64,000 nt of DNA from Multifurca ochricompacta (taxonomy: Eukaryota > Basidiomycota > Agaricomycetes > Russulales > Russulaceae): the NCBI GenBank assembly GCA_022496185.1, contig WTXG01000002.1:1302001-1366000 (forward strand), given 5' to 3'. The notes beneath the pieces were generated by a model. It was given only the letters and a program-made list of their open reading frames with translations, did no database searches and was not told the origin of the DNA. A program made the position numbers and the translations under genes. Numbering within the stretch: position 1 is the stretch's first letter; each line of letters begins with the position of its first letter. Of the stretch, positions 1 through 11,597 are shown in pieces.

Positions 1-1121
1 AGGGCCAAGAGACGGAATAGTATTAATCACCCCAGGGGGGAAACTAAGAAGATATGTGAGGACACCAAAAAAGATAAAACAATGCCGTACCCTGCCTCTT
101 TGACAAGTTCGGATAATTTCTGTACAGGAAACGGATCGGATGAAACTCGGCAGTAATAGAGCCGATAAACGACGTACCAGTGCGGTAAGTGGTGTGATCT
201 CTGATGGTTTCATGACGATCGTGCAGCCAACTGCAAGTGCAGGAGCGACTTTCCATGCCCTTGGGTTTATTAGAAACGTACTTGAACCCAGAGTAGTTTT
301 GACGTACCACATTTGAATCGGGTAGTTCCACGGGATTCTGCCAGGTTTTTTAAGTAGAAGTTTACCAGGCGCCTTATTGTAACCAACATCTGACCGCAGA
401 CACCAATCGGCTCCGGATGTGTTATTGCAATTTTGGCCTTATGGTCGATTTCAATGCTCTGATCCGGATGTGAGTGCCTCTATATGATAAAACTGACTAG
501 GGAGGGAAATAACCTGGCCAAGAATTTTGTCGGCCCAGCCGGCATAGTATCGGAGACATCCAACACTATCGCTGATGTCGAAGTCTCTGGTGTGAAACAG
601 GCAGACATAATAAGGGCGGTATTTCTGAAATCGGACTTGCTCGAACGCACCGAGCAATCTTCACAGGCTTTCCATTATTAAGACACTCTAGCTCGGCAAG
701 GGTCTGCTTATCCCTTTCAATAAGATCTGCCAGCTTGTTGATCAGTCTGGAACGCTCGAATCCAGAGACGTTTTTCCCCCATGTCTCGCGGAAAGCCTTC
801 CGCGCAGCTGCAACGGCAATGTCGACATCCCTTTCAGAAGCTGGTTCATACTGTATAAGAGGGCCAATAAACATGAGTAAAAAAGTTCAGAGCAATCACC
901 AGCGGCCACTGCGCACAGGAACTCCTCCGTCGAGGGGTTGAAGACGCTGTGGGATTAGAATGCGACCTGAGTCGGATGAGGTACAACAGATCAATGCATG
1001 TTTACTTGATTGGATCGGGGTTATCTACTGAAGGCACAAACTCATTATTGATGAATAGGCCGGTGTGGACCCTTATCTTTGAGTTAGATGAGGGGACAGA
1101 GAGATCAACAGCCTTTGCCAT
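1..1121 (-). CDS. Aldehyde dehydrogenase, 5' part only (cut by window edge)
   Basis: NAD(P)+-dependent aldehyde dehydrogenase that oxidises aldehydes to acids. The start ATG at 1121-1119 opens [12 protein letters not shown], followed by the family N-terminus ([13 protein letters not shown]), then [50 protein letters not shown] and [13 protein letters not shown], reaching [14 protein letters not shown] at base 1. At least six introns of about 50 bp are implied, with GT donors and AG acceptors; the first exon ends near 1024 (donor GTAAAC). The catalytic Cys and general-base Glu would lie beyond the left edge, so activity cannot be judged. The residues seen are intact. The gene runs off the window; the substrate class cannot be told. 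Confidence 0.9.
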
Positions 1122-1352
1122 GATTTTTGCTGGTGGGGAGAACTCGAAAAGAGCAGGGGGGCACACTAAGAAGTAACCCACGCAGGTGACGATCTTTATA
1201 GTAAGTAACTGATCTGTGTTGCTGCTCCTGAACTCTGAATAACTTTCATGTGGACCGCACATCCTCACTTTCAATCAGCATCGACCATCAGCAGGAGCAG
1301 GATATCGTAAATCGACATCAGATTAGAAAAAGTAAATAAAGTGCCCCGCAAA

Positions 1353-2970
1353 TTAGATCCCACGATCGGCCATATTCTTTGCCGGTGTCTTTCCCACCAC
1401 GGCCCACCACAACGCTCGAATCGCGGCATTTATCTCTCGCCTCCGCATACTCGTCCTCCTCCAAACTGTCTTGATCAGAGCGAGCGTGCAGAATATGAAG
1501 GAAAGGTCCAAGAACAGTCGGCGTACTACGACAAACGCTGGGGATCGCCCTTCGCTGTTAGAAAGGAATATCGCAAATTGACGTAGGGATGTCAGCACAC
1601 GGGCAAGAGTCTTGAACACAACGGCCCACAACCCTATCTCGTCTCGATCCCAAAGAATGATGTCACGTGCTCCGTTGGGAGAACCGCGCCCCGGAAAAGT
1701 TGGAGAGGACCTTGATGGGCCTGGAGATGACGCGAATGGTCTTGCGCTGAAGGAGTGAGACTCCATTGTCTCGATACGTTCGGTAAGTGCCGCTAATTGC
1801 ATCTGAACGCTTTCTATAGCTCGCTCAAGTGCAAGTTGGGAAGGCGGGCGATGAGGTAAACCAGCTGCGGCGAGGGCATGTGGCCTTGCAGACGGAGGAC
1901 GGCGATAGACCGACTGACTGGGCGGAGATGTCGCATCGCGCGGGACGGCTTGTTCGGCGTAGGGCTGTGGATATGAAGACAGGGAAGTGGAAGGGGTTGG
2001 CCCAAAGGCTGACAGCGTTTCAAAACCTTGCGGCTGCGAGGCAGGGACAGCCGGAGTTGACAACAACGCTGAACTCGTAGCCGGAGTACGGTATCTGTGG
2101 GAGGAGAGAGATGACTGAGGCCTGTTTATAGTTGCGGTCGGCTCAGAAGGTCTTAGATCCATCGCCTCATCATCAGTTGTTTCTTCCTCGGAGGTGCTAC
2201 TTTCTTGCTGAGCTTGCAAGTCAACTTGAGGGTGATGGGAAACCTGCACAGAACGATAGACGGATCCCGTAACCTGTTCTTCTGAGCTGGAGGAGTCTGA
2301 ATCTGGTGATCTCAAAAAAGTCCCTGCATGATAGTTGGCCAGATTGAAAGCGGTCACCATACCAGAAGGCATACCACTGTGAACGAGATTGGCTGGATCC
2401 CCGCCATATGATTCAAGTTCTCGGACAAGGTCTCTGGCCACGGTCTTGTCTGAGTACCTTCGCAAGACCTAGGCGGAATTGAGGCCTCAAGTAACTCGCC
2501 GGTGCAATGCAAACCAACCTTCAGGAGAGCATCCACATATAGCCATTTGGCCTCGTAGGAATCCAGGTCCTTGTGCTTCGCCCATGCGTCCCTGAGAAGA
2601 GGAAAGTATTAATAGACGGTATACTTAAGAAAGAAGATGGAACACACCACTTAGCGCGACCCAGCATGTCCCAGATGCCCGGTCTCGGAGACCTAACATT
2701 TCCGGCGGTCGCTAGGAGAAAATGAAGGGTAAGCGTAGCGTGGGGTTGAAGCCACGATTGTGCAGTTGAGCCTACCTTGTTTGTAGAGGCTAGGAGATAG
2801 CGATTGTCAAGAGGATACATCATGGAGTTAGTCAAGGAAGTGGTGGAGACATGCCTGTACATGGCCAGTTTTTCCTCATAGCCGGTTTGGATGGGGCTAG
2901 TCTTTGGAAGGTTCTGTACTATTTCCACTGCCCGGTCGAATTGAGTGTCTATGAGTTCGTGCGAGCTCAT
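1353..2970 (-). CDS. Acyl-CoA-binding domain membrane protein, Atg37/ACBD5-like
   Basis: Predicted 460-residue protein from five exons (2970-2855, 2789-2776, 2711-2648, 2591-2519, 2468-1353), phases all consistent. Residues about 9-100 form an ACB domain: FDRAVEIVQNLP, then MYSLYKQATAGNV, RPGIWDMLGRAKWDAW and YVDALLKVL, with the Tyr/Lys acyl-CoA ligands present. The middle is long, acidic and S/P/Q-rich, with a short coiled-coil stretch (LERAIESVQMQLAALTERIE). The C-terminus has a hydrophobic segment (LFLDLSFIFCTLALIKTVW), suggesting a tail anchor. N-terminal ACB plus C-terminal anchor is the layout of peroxisomal ACBD5 and yeast Atg37, so a role in peroxisomal lipid handling or pexophagy is inferred. 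Exon 2 is a 14-nt microexon and the intron before it uses a GC donor (GCATGT). A start at 2994 is also in frame. Confidence 0.8.
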
Positions 2971-3271
2971 TGTATGCGGTTCAGCACAGTCCACCAGAGT
3001 TATCTAATGAGAGGATTCAGGGTCTGAATTGAGCGTGAACGCTGCGTGTTAAAGAGAATGTGGTGGGAACGTAAACGCGGAGTGGTGCATCAGCGCGGCG
3101 GTCGGATCGTCATGCGAGTCGCTGTTGCGGCAGCGGCAAGTCGTATCGTTGCATGTGTTTCTAAACCGCCCAAAGTCCGGTTGCATTATTTCCCCTTGAG
3201 GGCATCACCCTCCATACATTTATCTCGCAAAATATTTCTATTTCTATTGAAAAAACCACGACAAGCAGCAA
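2971..3271. other. Short intergenic gap
   Basis: About 300 bp between the start of the acyl-CoA-binding gene and the stop of mS34, both on the minus strand. No ORF or repeat that I can support; probably promoter of the former and 3' region of the latter. Confidence 0.5.
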
Positions 3272-3687
3272 TTATGGTACAACTGGCGTGGTTGGTGCGA
3301 TCGGAACACACGACACTCCATGCTTCCATGTGTATTTCAAACCGCCTCGTATGCGTTCCTCTCGTGGGCTCACTTCCTTCCCTATCGCAACAAGTATGGT
3401 CAGTACGACAGGAGCCGCAGGTCTAAACACGACGGACCTCGCCATACAAGGCGTCCCCAAGCCTTGCCATGAGTACCACCCTTCTTGAGGGATGTCCGGG
3501 TAACGACCCAATAGCAATCCACGATCCCCTTAGTAGCCCATCTTGTCTGGTAGATACGCTGGCCAATACCATCTACAGGGTATCTCGACAGGATCTGATA
3601 GAGGTTCGCGGGTTTGGTGGAGAGCCCTGGTGGAAGATTTTTGTGTAAAAGTTTTTGGAATGCTGACACGACGCTTGTACTGCCCAT
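3272..3687 (-). CDS. Mitochondrial ribosomal protein mS34 family
   Basis: 119-residue small mitoribosomal subunit protein. Two exons, 3687-3438 and 3381-3272; the join keeps frame (250 + 110 nt). It shows LYQILSRYPVDGIGQRIY, then CYWVVTRTSLKKGGTHGKAWG and RLVWRG, continuing after the intron with ERIRGGLKYTWKHG. The spaced CYW..TR and HGKAWG motifs match the core of human MRPS34; the call rests on that resemblance. The ATG at 3687-3685 gives a short basic N-terminus compatible with mitochondrial import. It lies head-to-head with the GatC-like gene, 164 bp apart, so the two may share a promoter. Confidence 0.75.
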
Positions 3688-3851
3688 GTTGTTTTTTTAA
3701 TATGATTGGAATATGGGCAGCCTCCAGATGTAGCAGATGTCGATGTAGAGTCTATAGAGCTCAACCAATCGTTCCCTGGACGGAGCCACGGAGCCAGCGA
3801 GCGAGAAAGTGTGTGTTCAAACTCCGCGTGTGCGTTCTACCGTTGACCGTC

Positions 3852-4434
3852 ATGTTATGGACGAGTTTGGCACGCCTGAAGGTCCGTCTAGGCAATGCCA
3901 CCGCGCTCTTTCCTCGGTGGTATACCTTTCGGAGTGCTCACACGCTTGTCGAGACGGATGATTGCGCTATACCGCTGAAGGCTACCTGGTCTGTGGATGA
4001 ACTGTTATCTTCCTACCCTCAACCTACTATATCACCTCCTGTGCTTCGTCGACTTCACATTCTTTCAGCGCTTATCCCTCCGGATGAGAGTTCACCCGTT
4101 CATTCAAAGCTCACCAGAGAATTGGAGGACCTTGTGAAGCTCGTAGAGAGCGTTAGGTTGTTCAACGTCTCCAGTGACTCGAGTCCTGCGTACAATGTCG
4201 TAGACGCTCGCGTCTGGGGTGAAGACGCGGGTATAGATTTGCAAAAGGTTCCCCCAGGAGACCCTGATCAAGAAGCACTTCGCCCTGCGGAACTCCTCTC
4301 TCAAGCAAGCCGCACAGAGAATAGTCTATACGTTATACACTCCGATCGTGCGGCAAGACAGTCAGTACTTGTGAACACCCGAACTTGTTTCTAGCTGACC
4401 GTTATGTACACTTCAGGAAATCCTCCTAGCGTAA
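3852..4434 (+). CDS. Glutamyl-tRNA(Gln) amidotransferase subunit C-like, mitochondrial
   Basis: GatC is the small chaperone-like subunit of the GatCAB complex that converts Glu-tRNA(Gln) to Gln-tRNA(Gln) in mitochondria. The ATG at 3852 gives a basic, hydroxylated leader (MLWTSLARLKVRL) typical of an import signal. The family core follows: TWSVDELLSSYP, ISPPVLRRLHILSALIPP, LTRELEDLVKLVESVRLFNV and DARVWGEDAGIDL. I favour a terminal 46-bp intron (4371-4416, internal CTGAC branch-like site) giving a 178-residue protein ending at 4434; unspliced, the frame stops at 4394. The neighbour across the shared upstream region is also a mitochondrial translation gene. Confidence 0.78.
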
Positions 4435-4922
4435 TGCAGAGTGTTTGGTGTCCCGACCACAACAAACAACCACCATGAGCGACATTCATGTTAGCAAAAA
4501 AACTGAACTAATCAGCCGTTCGACAACAGTACTAGCTCATCGAAACTGCCAAATGCTTCCTATCACTCCCTTTCGTCTGATCGAATCGAGCGTGTTTGGG
4601 TCATACTGTGTTTGTGAGAGGGATGGACAATATGTAGCGTCTCTGTATTCGCCTTTCATATTAATCCGTCGGAAATGGTCAGGACAGAACGTGAAAACAT
4701 GATGATAGGCAGTGCAAAGAAATATTCATTAACTTTGGTTTCCCCACGACTTTTCACGACCATACCAGAGGGAAGGCGATCGCTTCCTGCTTCCTGCCTA
4801 CTTTCAAATTTGTAAGAGATTTACCCTCACCTCTGTCATTTGATTACATCATCATCAAGATACGTCACGTGCAGGGTGGTACGCACTGGCACTGGCTTTG
4901 GCAACTACGCGCTTGCTCATTC
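4435..4922. other. Intergenic region with E-box
   Basis: About 490 bp upstream of the next plus-strand gene. It contains a CACGTG palindrome at 4866-4871, roughly 50 bp before that gene's ATG. No coding signal. Confidence 0.45.
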
Positions 4923-6922
4923 ATGGGCCCACATCCATCCATAACAGGGGAACTGCCAATTAGCTCTTACTTTAGCTCCAAAGCTAAACCTGCAGGTATC
5001 TCTGGGAACAAAGAGAACAGGTCTTTTAAAAGGAAGACTCGGGCTGATACGGGGGATGCAGAACGGATATCAGCTAAGAAGCACAAGGCAAAGATAACCC
5101 CCAACGGCGCGAAGGCAACGAAGGTTCAAGCGAAGCTTGAATTCGGTGAGTTGTTACAACTTTAGACCGTAGCATCACCGGACGACATATTTCCGGAACA
5201 GAGGAGGCCGCGTTCACGCGACCGAGGGTGGTCTCAGATGCATTTGGCACGACGTCCATACCGACCCCAACTTCTGTAGCAAAGCGGCCGCTTTCGACAT
5301 CGGGGCGAGCACCCGCCGTTGTGGTAAGATAGCGTTTTTCGAACTTACCACTGTCCGATTCTAACTTTATCTTCAGGAAGTCGTCACGTTCACTTCACTG
5401 CCACCATCACTCACGACCCCTCTTAGTGGTGTACACCCGGCGCATTCTATTGGAGACACTTTCAACAAACCCGGTCGCCTACCAACGCCGCAGACTGTAT
5501 CTCTGGAGCTCAAGAAAAGCCCAAGGATAGGTGTGCCTGCGCGTCTTCATGGGGCAACGGAGTCTTGTGTAGCGGTACAAGGTGGACAAGCAATTCTTTC
5601 GCCTTTGCCTCAATCTCGTCGTACAAAAACAGAACGCGATCACATTGCGCCCACCTATCATGTGACCAGTACACCTTATTCTCAGCGCATAGTGCCATCA
5701 TCGCAATGGTCTGTTGATGAACAATTCGGTCGGGCCCCCTCGATGGAGGCGGCTACTGATGATGATGATGGTGATGATGACCCTTTTCTCCTCCTTCATG
5801 CACAAGAATTCGATTCTCCTTCAAGGGATCTGATTCTTCCTCCGTTTTTTGGCCAACCATTACAGTCTTCCTCAACATTGCCACGTACTCCTGTTAAATC
5901 CAGGGCACCCACTCTTTCGGCTTTCATCAACTCTTCACGTGACCCCCGTTCCCTGAAGGACAGTGTCAAGGCTAGGGATACTAAGGACCCGAATGCGAGT
6001 CTTCCGTCATCACCTACTTCCCCTTTGTTTGGATATCTGTCTTCCGATGAACCTAGTCCTCGACATCGAGGCCAAAATAGCCAAGTCGAACCGACATCAC
6101 AATTTGATGAGATCGAGTTGGACGTTATACTTGGGAGTTTTCCTGTGACTCCTACTCATTCGGCCCAGGAGAATCAAGGCGAAACAGGCTCTACCATCGA
6201 GCGGTACAGTCCACCTATTGTTATCCTTATCGTTATATTAATAGCTTACATCGTTCAGGCTCGGACTCAGGCCACTACAGGACCGGGGTTCACATCCCGG
6301 TGCTGGGCCAGAGTTTTCGTTGAAAGGTTACCATTACAAGCCTTCGCAGGCCCCGTCAAGCCCACTAACGCCTTTGGCGCCCTCCTCTCCATTACCTGAT
6401 GCATTGGACCAAGAAATAGATATCACGGAGACAGGCCGGTCGCCATCGCAGCATCCATTAAGTAAAGTAGCTACGAGCCAACCGTCGCTCTCGTTCCCTG
6501 CGTTCATTTCTGATTCCTGGCGAGGCGGGGCAGCGCAATCACTGCTTAGCGTTGATCCCCCGGTGGACGACCCCACGTCTGATGAAGATGAGGACTTCTT
6601 GGTCCACCCTTCTCCGGTCCGTCGGCGGCCACTAGCTGGGAATATTCAAAATACTAGTACTGTACATGGTGACACATCCGCGAGTGCGCACTCCCACTTC
6701 CGTATATCCCATGCAAAGCTACGACGTCTCACAGCTGTTGCTGTTGAACTTGATAGTGATGGAGAGGTGATGCCATCTTCCGACGCCAGCCTCAGTGTAC
6801 TCGCTACTAGTCAAGGAATGCCTTGCACTCCAAGCTCCTATCTTGACTTAGAGGGGACGCTACCCTCTGAAGTTAAGGATTTTTTGGATATGGTCGATAC
6901 AGACACCCTTTCCGATGCCTGA
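4923..6922 (+). CDS. Unrecognised nuclear-like protein with degenerate PIP-type motif
   Basis: Four exons (4923-5145, 5202-5323, 5377-6203, 6259-6922) give an unbroken 611-residue frame. I do not recognise the family. The N-terminus has ELPISSYF, resembling a PCNA-interacting (PIP) motif but with Glu in place of Gln, followed by a highly basic stretch (FKRKTR, AKKHKAK) that looks like a bipartite nuclear signal. The remainder is low-complexity, rich in Ser/Pro/Asp, with acidic blocks (DDDDGDDDP, DEDEDF) and a closing helix-like LPSEVKDFLDMVD. No enzyme motif is visible. A nuclear, partly disordered protein is inferred from composition only. Confidence 0.7.
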
Positions 6923-7018
6923 TCGAATGCTCTTGTTTTCCACCACATTGGTCTAGTTGTCGGTTGAAAGGGCTGCATTTCGCTGTACAAATATCCAACT
7001 AGCGATACATATCATGAA

Positions 7019-8750
7019 TTATGCATAATGTTCAGCAGGGTTGTCGAAATTTGCATGCGCTGGAGTCCCTAGCAGAAGTACTTCCCCAATCGCCGTGCTG
7101 CTAGATGCCCGACTCCTGTCCGATGTGTCCTCAGGCGCGAGCATTGACTTATCTGTGTCAGCGTCCTGCAGCATTGTCGTCGAACGGATTTGCTTGAGTG
7201 CAGAATGAAGAGATACCCCGGTTTCTGCCTTTTCGGAATCGAGCATAGAAGTATCGCCGAACACTTGAGACAGCTGTTGAAGTGTGACGTGTGCCGTTTC
7301 GGGGTATACGAAGAACACGACAGCGCCAGAGATGACGCAGGGCATGAGGAGAATGAAGCAATACCCGCCAGAGATGGCATCGAAGGGCGGAGGGGTGATG
7401 AAAACGATGACGAAGTTGGAGATCCAGTTAGAGACAGTTGATAGTGCTATCCCTTTTGCGCAGGCACGGAGCGGAAAGATTTCGGCTCCCAGAAGCCAGG
7501 GAGTCGGACCCCAGCTGGTCCCATGGTCAGCCCTGAGCTGTATCCTGGGGAAAGGTTCACGTAGCGCCGAAAAAGAAAAGGTACAGACAAACAGCAGCGA
7601 AAATCCCATCTGCAGTAGGAACTCGAGCGTCACCAAGAGGAAGAGTGTTAAAATGATACTGCAGCCCGCCGATGATCGCAAGAGCTCCTGCCAACGAACA
7701 GCTGCCCGCAAGGAGAAAAGCCCTGCGCCCCCACTTGTCGATCAGAAACATCGTGGGAACCGTGCCAGCGCAATAGACTAGTGCACACGCCCCAGAGTAC
7801 AACAGCGCCCGAGGTGTGGTAAATCCCGCACGCCCAAGATTTTCAGGGAGGTATTCGCGCCGGGCGACCATTGGAGTAACGTGTCAACTATTTGCTCAAT
7901 TCAATGGTATTTACCCCATCCTGTATTTCTACTTGAACACCTGGCACCAAGGCGCTTCGCCGAGAACCTTCTCACGCTCGAGTGTGGTTGCGATCTCGGC
8001 ATAGCTCGCCTGAATCGCGGGGTCGGACATGTCGCCTGCTCCATGCAGGTCCGCAAGGGTCCCAAGATCCTCCATCTAAAAGCCATTTTTGATAAGCCAG
8101 CGTGGCGTCTCAGGGAGGAAGAATGCTCAGGTAAAGAGCACCAGGGCAAGAACAGCCTGCACAATGTAAGGTTCCTGCCCAGATACTTCGTTCGGTGTGA
8201 CAAAGAAGAAGCCGCAGCCAGTGTTAAGGCAGAGGTACTCGATCGAAACGAACAAACCGCGTGCGTGCCCCGGAGCGATCTTGCGTTGCAAAATGAGGAC
8301 GGTCATGGACAACATGCAAACGGCGATTCCTTGGACAGAGCGTCCGACAATGAAGGTAGTGAGGTTGGGAGCAAAGATTTGTATGAAGGCGGAAAGGAAA
8401 TAGCTGGCGTCGCCTATGTGCGCAGACATGCGCCGGCCAAGAATGTCGCAGACATACGCAGAGCCCAGAGCAGAGAAAAGTGCAGTAATATTGAGGCAGG
8501 AAACGGTGATTACTACCATCCATTGTTCGACGGTACGTTCTTTGGTCCTCACTGGCGAACTCACTCACAACAATGAATGGGTCAACGCACGTATCACTCG
8601 TCTGGATCTGTCCCATCGTAACCCCCTTCCCGAACATTCTCCCAATGAACGAGGGTTGTACTTGGTTAGCAGCAATGATCCCAAACGTAGCATCTCCCAG
8701 CAACGCCAGTGCAGAAGTGGCGACGAGCAACGGTCGCCCAACCTTCCATC
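7019..8750 (-). pseudogene. MFS sugar transporter pseudogene with an internal inversion
   Basis: Remnant of a hexose/lactose-type major facilitator (sugar porter). Reading leftward: GDATFGIIAANQVQPSFIGRM, YVCDILGRRMS, SVQGIAVCMLSMT, PGHARGLFVSIEYLCLN, FFLPETPRWLIKNGF, LIDKWGRRAFLLAG, WGPTPWLLGAEIFP and VYPETAHVT. All are canonical sugar-porter motifs, including both D/G-x-GRR loops and PETPRW. It is broken in several ways: no in-frame ATG before the first helix; a missing stretch after CLN before GFFF; in-frame TGA at 8129-8127 and TAG at 8078-8076; and an inverted block at about 7852-7932. One typical intron near 7560 (ending before CTGGGG) still looks functional, so loss is fairly recent. 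The substrate cannot be told. Confidence 0.85.
7852..7932 (+). other. Inverted fragment of the transporter gene
   Basis: On the plus strand this block reads YSRRATIGVTCQLFAQFNGI then YPILYF, the conserved mid-protein segment of sugar porters. The flanking parts of the same gene read on the minus strand: left-hand YLPENLGRAGF and right-hand APWCQVFK. In an intact protein the segment belongs exactly between CQVFK and YLPENL. Simple inversion of about 80 bp explains it. Imperfect inverted similarity (AGGTATTCGCG versus AGGTGTTCAAG) is present at the two edges. Confidence 0.8.
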
Positions 8751-8926
8751 AAGGGTATCGAGGGACATATGTCTTCGGTGTCAAAGAAGAGAGTGATAGG
8801 ATACTGAATACCCGGAGGTGGAAATTAAGCAAGGAGGCTAGAGGAATCACGTTTAGTCAGAGTCAGAGACTAACGCCACCTGATCTCTGCTGACCTAGTG
8901 TAAACGATATCTTTCTTTCTTCTGAA

Positions 8927-10309
8927 ATGGCTACTGGCGGTCGTCTTCGCAATAAAGTGAACTAAATCTCTCATCATCTACTTAGGTACTGAGCCGTTAC
9001 TTCTACCAGGTTGCCCTCATTACTGGTGCCGGATCGTAAGCGGACTGATCATCCGGATCTCAAGCTTATGCTGAGGTTTATCAGGGGAATTGGTCTTGAG
9101 TCCAGCATCCTATTCGCGCAAGAAGGTGCAAATGTCGTCCTCGTCGACTTGAACCTAGAGGCAGCCCAGAAAGCTGTTGGGATCGTTAGTCAAAAATACC
9201 CTAACGTGAAAGCAATCGCTATCAAGGCAGACGTCGGAAAAGAGACAGATGTGAAGGCTGCAGTTGATACCACAACAAAGGAATTCGGTCGCTTGGACAT
9301 TATGGTGATGTTCCTTCTGTTGTTATTATATTTAGCGCGGCACTTAATACCTACGCTAGTTTAACAACGCCGGCAAGTCATTCCTGAAGCACTGGGTGGT
9401 GATCTTAACGCATTCGGCATCTAGGGATAATGCATCCCGCCGATGATAATGCCCTCAATACAGAGGAGAAGATCTGGGATTTAACTATGCAGATCAATCT
9501 CAAGGGAGTCTGGTGGGGATGCAAATATGCGATACTCGCAATGCGCAAAAATCCTACGGAAGAAGCAAGGGGCCTACATATCGGAGGGAGTATCATCAAC
9601 ACTGCGAGTTTTGTGGCTTCCATGGGCGCCGCTACGCCCCAGCTTGCTTGTGAGTCCAGTGACGACGAGAGATCGCTCATCATTAAAACAGTTCGTTGTG
9701 GCATCCAGATACTGCTTCAAAAGTGGGTAGGCAGATGACGGCTGATAGGTGGTGTCTAATTGATTGTCCAGGGAGCGGTCCTTGCTATGTCCCGTGAGCT
9801 AGCCATGATCCACGCCCGCGAGGGCATACGCATCAATACCATAAGCCCGTAAGTCCGGTCACACTGTATCATCCGAAGCTGACTGTTCGTTTAAGGGGAC
9901 CCCTCAAGACACGTACGTAAAGTAGTGGCTTTGAATGTTATGTACCTTCTGAGCACGAGTCCGTAGCCCTCCTGATGGATTTCCTCGACACCCCTGAGAA
10001 GCGCGATCGTCGTTTGGTACATCTTCCAATGGGCCGATTTGGCGAGGCTGTCGAAGTTGCCAAGGGCGCTCTTTTTCGTGAGTGGCAGGTCATACTCCGA
10101 ACTTGCCTGGTACAAGCTGACATTGGTGCAGTGGCTTCTGATGAGAGCAGTTACATGACTGTGAGCTTTCTTACCAAAGCTATTCGAAGGTGGCTTACTT
10201 TTTGTGATCACAGGGCATTGATCTCAAGGTAGACGGTGGCTTGACATCGGCATACGTGACCCCTTTCGGAGAACCAGTGCTGCCCCCACCTGCCAGCCTT
10301 ACGGGATAA
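8927..10309 (+). CDS. Short-chain dehydrogenase/reductase (classical SDR)
   Basis: NAD(P)-dependent oxidoreductase of 285 residues from eleven exons, all phases consistent. Rossmann cofactor motif ALITGAGSGIG near residue 11, DLN after beta-2, NNAG near residue 94, a Ser in the catalytic strand (INTASF), and YTASK (Tyr and Lys of the catalytic triad) near residue 172, then PG after INTIS and a C-terminal VDGG. All catalytic residues are present. Exons of 13 nt (9360-9372), 14 nt (9709-9722) and 17 nt (9896-9912) occur. The intron at 9373-9424 needs a GC donor (GCAAGT) to keep NNAGI intact. Substrate unknown. It is convergent with the Mpo1-like gene and lies beside the dead transporter. Confidence 0.88.
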
Positions 10310-10558
10310 AATTGGGAGGTCATAGAGCGAATGAGATGGAGGGTTTTCGTTCTTGTATAACGTCATGTAATCCACAGCACAGGAAATGTTCGAGAAGCAA
10401 ACGCGTCGACGGTGAAAAGGCAATTGTCAAGTACCCTTTGTAGATAAGAAAGCGCAACGACATGGCATCGTAGTCGCCGATAAACGGAGACGAGGATACT
10501 AGAATACATACAGACCAGGTAACGATAATGGCACGTGTGTCCTGGGAGGGGGCTACTT

Positions 10559-11403
10559 TCAAATCTCTCGCCGTTCTGCCGCGCGCCTTGTATCCCCTTT
10601 GATCTTTCTGAACTTGGCGATTTCGACACCCACGTCATTCCGAAGCTGCCGGTACATAGTTGGCTTGTAGCCAAGTTTGAAAAGGATCTCTAGGTGGACG
10701 AAAAAGGGGGCGAGAACAAGTGCTGAAAGATGCTGGGGTCAGTATTGTCGGTAGTCCAGGATGAAGAGTCACTACCTCCGACGATGTTATCCAGCAGCGC
10801 AGGGGATCGTCCTTCAGCGAAACCATGACCAATAAATTGTGCAATCCAACATGCTACGTGCACTACGAGGGCGACACGTAGATGGTCAGCCCTCTGAGCA
10901 AAAGCATTTGCAGTCAGAACCGATAAGATTGCTTGTGGGGCATAGAGAAGCTATGAAGGTTTAAGATGAGATCTGCAAAAAGGAGAGATCAAGAGTTGAG
11001 CTCACGGCGGCGGATGGCTCGAGCAAATGGTAGTACGCAAGCCACAAGAACCCTTGCAAGGTTCCGTAGGTGACCTCAAAATTAAGGTAGTCATTAAAGT
11101 GATAATGGATTTGGGGAAGGAACGTCGGCCTAGGCAGATCGTATGCTGCTACTTGAAAGGACCTATTGAAAAAGAAGAGAATGGGGGAATGGAAGAGATT
11201 TGACTAAAATCGAAGGTGCACTTACCACATTATAAGGGGGACGCAGATGATATGGATCAATATATTGATAGGGTGAGAGTGATACGCTCCATAGAAAGCA
11301 AGCTGGGGGGAGGGGGAAGGTGTTAATGATGATTGTGAGTAAGATGATAAATAATAATGATTTTTACCTGTTTTCTAACATTTAACAAGTCTGAAGCCGC
11401 CAT
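10559..11403 (-). CDS. Mpo1-like (DUF962) 2-hydroxy fatty acid dioxygenase
   Basis: Family members are ER membrane Fe(II)-dependent dioxygenases; yeast Mpo1 shortens 2-hydroxypalmitic acid in phytosphingosine breakdown. Five exons (11403-11368, 11302-11226, 11162-11006, 10950-10776, 10722-10559) give 202 residues in frame. Visible: [20 protein letters not shown] near the N-terminus, [13 protein letters not shown], four hydrophobic segments, and [18 protein letters not shown] followed by PALLDN. The conserved metal-binding His residues (YHxHPIN; H in FIGHG) are there. The C-terminus is basic. It is head-to-head with SEC22, 194 bp apart; the gap holds a CACGTG at 11467-11472. Confidence 0.88.
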
Positions 11404-11597
11404 CGACGTCGACGAAAGGATGAAAGAAAAGGGAATTCTCGTTCCGTTCTTATTCTCTCATTGGATCACGTGTCGTGTGAAACTCCACGTCAGGACGCTG
11501 AGCGGGACCAGACCAGACCAGACAGAACAGATTTGACTGGACTTGGACTGTTGTTTAAAATAACTATAACTATCTCTCTCTCCCCGACTTCGAATTA

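Noticed and set aside
5146..5165. A 20-bp intron in the PIP-like protein gene
   Set aside because: Too short for a spliceosomal intron; a 56-bp intron (5146-5201) from the same donor keeps the same frame and has a normal length.
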